The translations under genes and the position numbers were made by a program. A stretch of 64,000 nt of DNA. It comes from Corallococcus sp. NCRR (GTDB taxonomy: Bacteria; Myxococcota; Myxococcia; Myxococcales; Myxococcaceae). This document shows, one piece after another, positions 61,894 through 64,000 of this stretch (positions are counted from its first letter, which is position 1; each line of letters starts with the position of its first letter). The notes beneath the pieces were generated by a model. That model saw only the letters and a program-made list of their open reading frames with translations, had not been told where the DNA came from and searched no databases. Where the stretch lies: positions 930,001 through 994,000 of the forward strand of contig NZ_CP114039.1 in assembly GCF_026965535.1 (NCBI RefSeq). Reading direction: 5' to 3'.

Positions 61894-62807
61894 CGCGGCT
61901 TCCGCCTGCGCGCGGCCCGCTCGCGCTCGACTTGCAGCTCGCGCTCGACGACCTCGCGGTGGAACTTCGCGAAGTTCACGGGCTCCAGCAGACGCCGTCC
62001 CGGGTTGGGGCCCGCGTGTTCGAGGATGGCGTCGAGCGCGCCCAGCGCCTCAGGGAGGAACTCCTCCTGGAGCAACACGAGGGCCCGTCCCATGAGCGCG
62101 GTGGAGACCAGGGCGCGCATCCTCGGGTCCGTGTCCTCGCAGTAGCGCACGTCCACCTCGTCGAACGCCTCCAGCGCCTCGTCCGTGTGCCCCAACCCCT
62201 GGAGCGCGAGCGCCCGCTGCACCAGGGCCACCGCCGTCTGCTCCACCAGGAACGGCTCGGTGTTTCCGTCGTACTCCTTCAGGAGCGCCTCGGACTGGCT
62301 CAGCGCCTCCTCGAAACGCTGCCCCTGGTTATGGGCGGCGAGCAACACCGTCCGCGCCATCTCCACCGGGACGCGCAGGTCGGGCCGCTGCGCGAACGCC
62401 TTGAAGCGGCTCAGCAGCCGCTCCAGCCAGTTGCGGCCCATCTCCTCCCGGTCCATCTCCAGGAGCACGCGGGCCCGATACAGCATCCCCCACGCGACGC
62501 CCTCCCAGAGCTCCGGCCGGCGCGGACTCCAGAAGCGGCGCTCCACCTCGTCGAAGTGGACCAGCGCCTCGTGGAACATCCCCTGCTCCGAAATGGCCGC
62601 GCCCCGGTGCCCCAGCGCCCGCGCCACCTGGAGCTGGAGCGCCGGCACCTTCGACAGCGTGAAGCGCCGGTACACCTCGTCACAGAGCGGAATCGCCTCT
62701 TCCCACGCGCCCGCGCGGATGCACGCGCGCGCCCGGTCCATCTTCTCCTTCGCCTCCACCTCCGGCGGCACCGCCCCTTCAGCGTCCGGCATCGGCACGC
62801 CCGTCAT
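61890..62807 (-). CDS. TPR repeat protein
   Basis: Protein of 305 aa, all helical, with about five TPR-like units (ARACIRAGAWEEAIPLCDEV, GMFHEALVHFDEVERRF, GLGHTDEALEAFDEVDVRYC). No enzyme domain. The start ATG 62807 overlaps the MBL gene by 29 bases; ATG 62792 is in frame with a smaller overlap. Presumably a cytoplasmic scaffold co-expressed with the MBL-fold protein. Confidence 0.8.
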   Translation of the reverse strand: MTGVPMPDAEGAVPPEVEAKEKMDRARACIRAGAWEEAIPLCDEVYRRFTLSKVPALQLQVARALGHRGAAISEQGMFHEALVHFDEVERRFWSPRRPELWEGVAWGMLYRARVLLEMDREEMGRNWLERLLSRFKAFAQRPDLRVPVEMARTVLLAAHNQGQRFEEALSQSEALLKEYDGNTEPFLVEQTAVALVQRALALQGLGHTDEALEAFDEVDVRYCEDTDPRMRALVSTALMGRALVLLQEEFLPEALGALDAILEHAGPNPGRRLLEPVNFAKFHREVVERELQVERERAARRRKPR

Positions 62808-63840
62808 TGTCCGGCGCCAGCGGCGCCACGTCCCGGCCCTCGCCGAAGCCGAGCGCCCAGAAGCGCGGCCGCACCTCCTCCTTCAAGAGGAGCCGCAGGA
62901 GCAGGTACTTCGCTTCGTCCTGCCCGTCCCACGCCATGGGGAAGGTGCCGTAGTGCATCGCCACGGACGTGCCCGAGCGCAGCACCTGGTGCGCCTTCAG
63001 CGCGTCCTCCGGCCCCATGTGCACCGGGTGCAGGACGCGCGGGCGGAACGCGCCGATGGGCAGCACCGACAGGCGCATGGGCCCGAAGCGCTCCGCGATG
63101 CGGTCGAAGTGCGGCCCCAGCCCCGTGTCACCCGCGAAGAGCACCGGGCCACCGGACGTCTCCAGCACGTAGCCCGCCCACAGCGTCTCCTCCTGGTCCG
63201 TCAGCCCCCGGTTCGAGCGGTGCTGCGCGGGCACCGCCCAGACCTTCAACCCCGGGGGACCACTCTTCGCGGACTGCCACCAGTCCAGCTCCTCCACGCG
63301 CTGGAAGCCCTCGTCCAGGAGCAGCTCGCGGTTGCCCAGGCCCACGAGGAAGAGCGGGTGGTGCGCGGCCTCCAGCCGCCGCAGCGTGGGCAGGTCCATG
63401 TGGTCGTAGTGGTTGTGGCTCACCACCACGATGTCGATGGGCGGCAGGTCCTCGAAGCGGATGCCCGGGGGCCGCACGCGCTTGGGGCCCACGAAGGACA
63501 GGGGGCTCGCCCGCTCCGAATAGATGGGGTCCGTTAGCACGTTCACCCCGTCCGCCTGGAGCAACACCGTGGCGTGGCCGATGAACGTCACGCGCAGCTC
63601 GCCCGGGCCTACGCGCTCCGGAGGCTTCGGACCGGCGGGCTCGTCCGCGTAGTCGCGCCAGGGGCCGCGCTGCTCCTCCATCACGGCCGCGATCAACGTG
63701 AGCGGGGACAGCTTCGGCGCGTCGCCGATGTTCTGGAACGACTCCCCGTCGAAATGGTCCGTCACCGGGCCCCGGTGCACGGTGCCGGCGAAGCAGCCGG
63801 TGAACAGCGACAGGGCCAGCACGGGCCACAGCCGCGTCAC
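62779..63840 (-). CDS. MBL-fold metal-dependent hydrolase (NAPE-PLD/UlaG-like), lipoprotein signal
   Basis: Protein of 353 aa. A lipoprotein-like N-terminus (LALSLFTGC) is followed by an MBL fold with VVSHNHYDHMD (metal HxHxDH, about 145), LFAGDTGLGPH (about 245) and AMHYGTFPMAW (about 305). Closest in shape to the NAPE-PLD/UlaG-like group. GTG 63840 overlaps the upstream stop as GTGA; ATG 63864 is the alternative. In operon with the TPR gene. Confidence 0.88.
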   Translation of the reverse strand: MTRLWPVLALSLFTGCFAGTVHRGPVTDHFDGESFQNIGDAPKLSPLTLIAAVMEEQRGPWRDYADEPAGPKPPERVGPGELRVTFIGHATVLLQADGVNVLTDPIYSERASPLSFVGPKRVRPPGIRFEDLPPIDIVVVSHNHYDHMDLPTLRRLEAAHHPLFLVGLGNRELLLDEGFQRVEELDWWQSAKSGPPGLKVWAVPAQHRSNRGLTDQEETLWAGYVLETSGGPVLFAGDTGLGPHFDRIAERFGPMRLSVLPIGAFRPRVLHPVHMGPEDALKAHQVLRSGTSVAMHYGTFPMAWDGQDEAKYLLLRLLLKEEVRPRFWALGFGEGRDVAPLAPDNDGRADAGR

Positions 63841-64000
63841 TTGATGACGATGGTCCAGTCGCATTCGAAGGGCTCTCCGTCGAGGGTGGGCAGCACGTAG
63901 CGCGAAGCCTGGATGCTGGCGAGCGCCTGCGCCAGCAGGTCCGGGGGCAGCGTCGCTTCCCGCACCTCGCACTGCTGGGGCACGCCGCCCTGCACCAGCC
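63837..64000 (-). CDS. Partial gene, C-terminal 54 codons (TonB_C-like)
   Basis: Only the 3' end is in the window. The reading ends SRYVLPTLDGEPFECDWTIVIK and includes CEVREATLPPDLLAQALAS. A pattern of a Cys-containing strand, ALASI helix and a terminal beta strand resembles TonB C-terminal or AgmX/PglI-type modules, but this is tentative. Its stop overlaps the GTG of the MBL gene, so they are co-translated. Confidence 0.55.
   Translation of the reverse strand, partial: LVQGGVPQQCEVREATLPPDLLAQALASIQASRYVLPTLDGEPFECDWTIVIK

Overview
GC-rich chromosomal DNA from a myxobacterium, most likely Myxococcaceae (Myxococcus/Corallococcus type). The evidence is very high third-position GC, many lipoproteins with Asp-Ala-Gly-Thr linkers, a Hanks-type kinase with an HRDISPQN loop, FHA/GAF/cyclase and PilZ proteins, DUF4388 response regulators and a MYXO-CTERM-like tail. 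No tRNA, rRNA, insertion sequence, prophage or CRISPR array was found. Most start codons are inferred.

Layout. 0.01-4.6 kb: rapZ-hprK (minus), then a GT22 mannosyltransferase, a HIT protein and a DUF1275 protein (plus). 4.6-12.9 kb: a membrane spermidine-synthase-like fusion, a lipoprotein, a large Ser/Thr kinase and an FHA-GAF-cyclase protein. 13.0-22.3 kb: a vitamin B12 locus on the minus strand with three cobalamin riboswitches. One controls a TonB-dependent receptor plus a beta-propeller lipoprotein. The other two control duplicated pairs of surface lipoproteins, called A and B here. 22.3-24 kb: a TetR repressor with twin operators, divergent from an aldo/keto reductase. 24-36.5 kb: ComEA, MarR, DUF4175, a gluzincin-like TPR protein, DUF4142, an S9 peptidase, an apparent selenoprotein of the FrnE/DsbA family with an in-frame TGA and a downstream SECIS-like hairpin, and a FliB-like methylase. 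36.5-46.8 kb: a PilZ-Hsp70 fusion, a His-rich membrane protein, a VapBC-like toxin-antitoxin pair, an esterase, a quinone oxidoreductase with divergent LysR regulator, and a lipoprotein. 47-52.7 kb: a MoxR-DUF58-BatA operon, a five-copy array of about 72-bp palindromic repeats, and NagZ. 52.7-64 kb: a Kelch lipoprotein, small lipoproteins, a peroxiredoxin with a basic tail, a NicO/UreH-like transporter, a DUF4388 response regulator, a methyltransferase, a Uma2 protein, a TPR protein, an MBL-fold hydrolase and a partial gene at the edge.

Functional reading. Two parts stand out. (1) The B12 locus looks like an outer-surface cobamide capture system. The receptor and propeller lipoprotein parallel Bacteroides BtuB/BtuG, and the A/B lipoprotein pairs have no function known to me. 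All three transcription units appear to be repressed by the vitamin through their own riboswitch. (2) The FrnE-like gene encodes U-P-W-C where relatives have C-P-W-C, and conventional gene calling would truncate it to a start near 34642.
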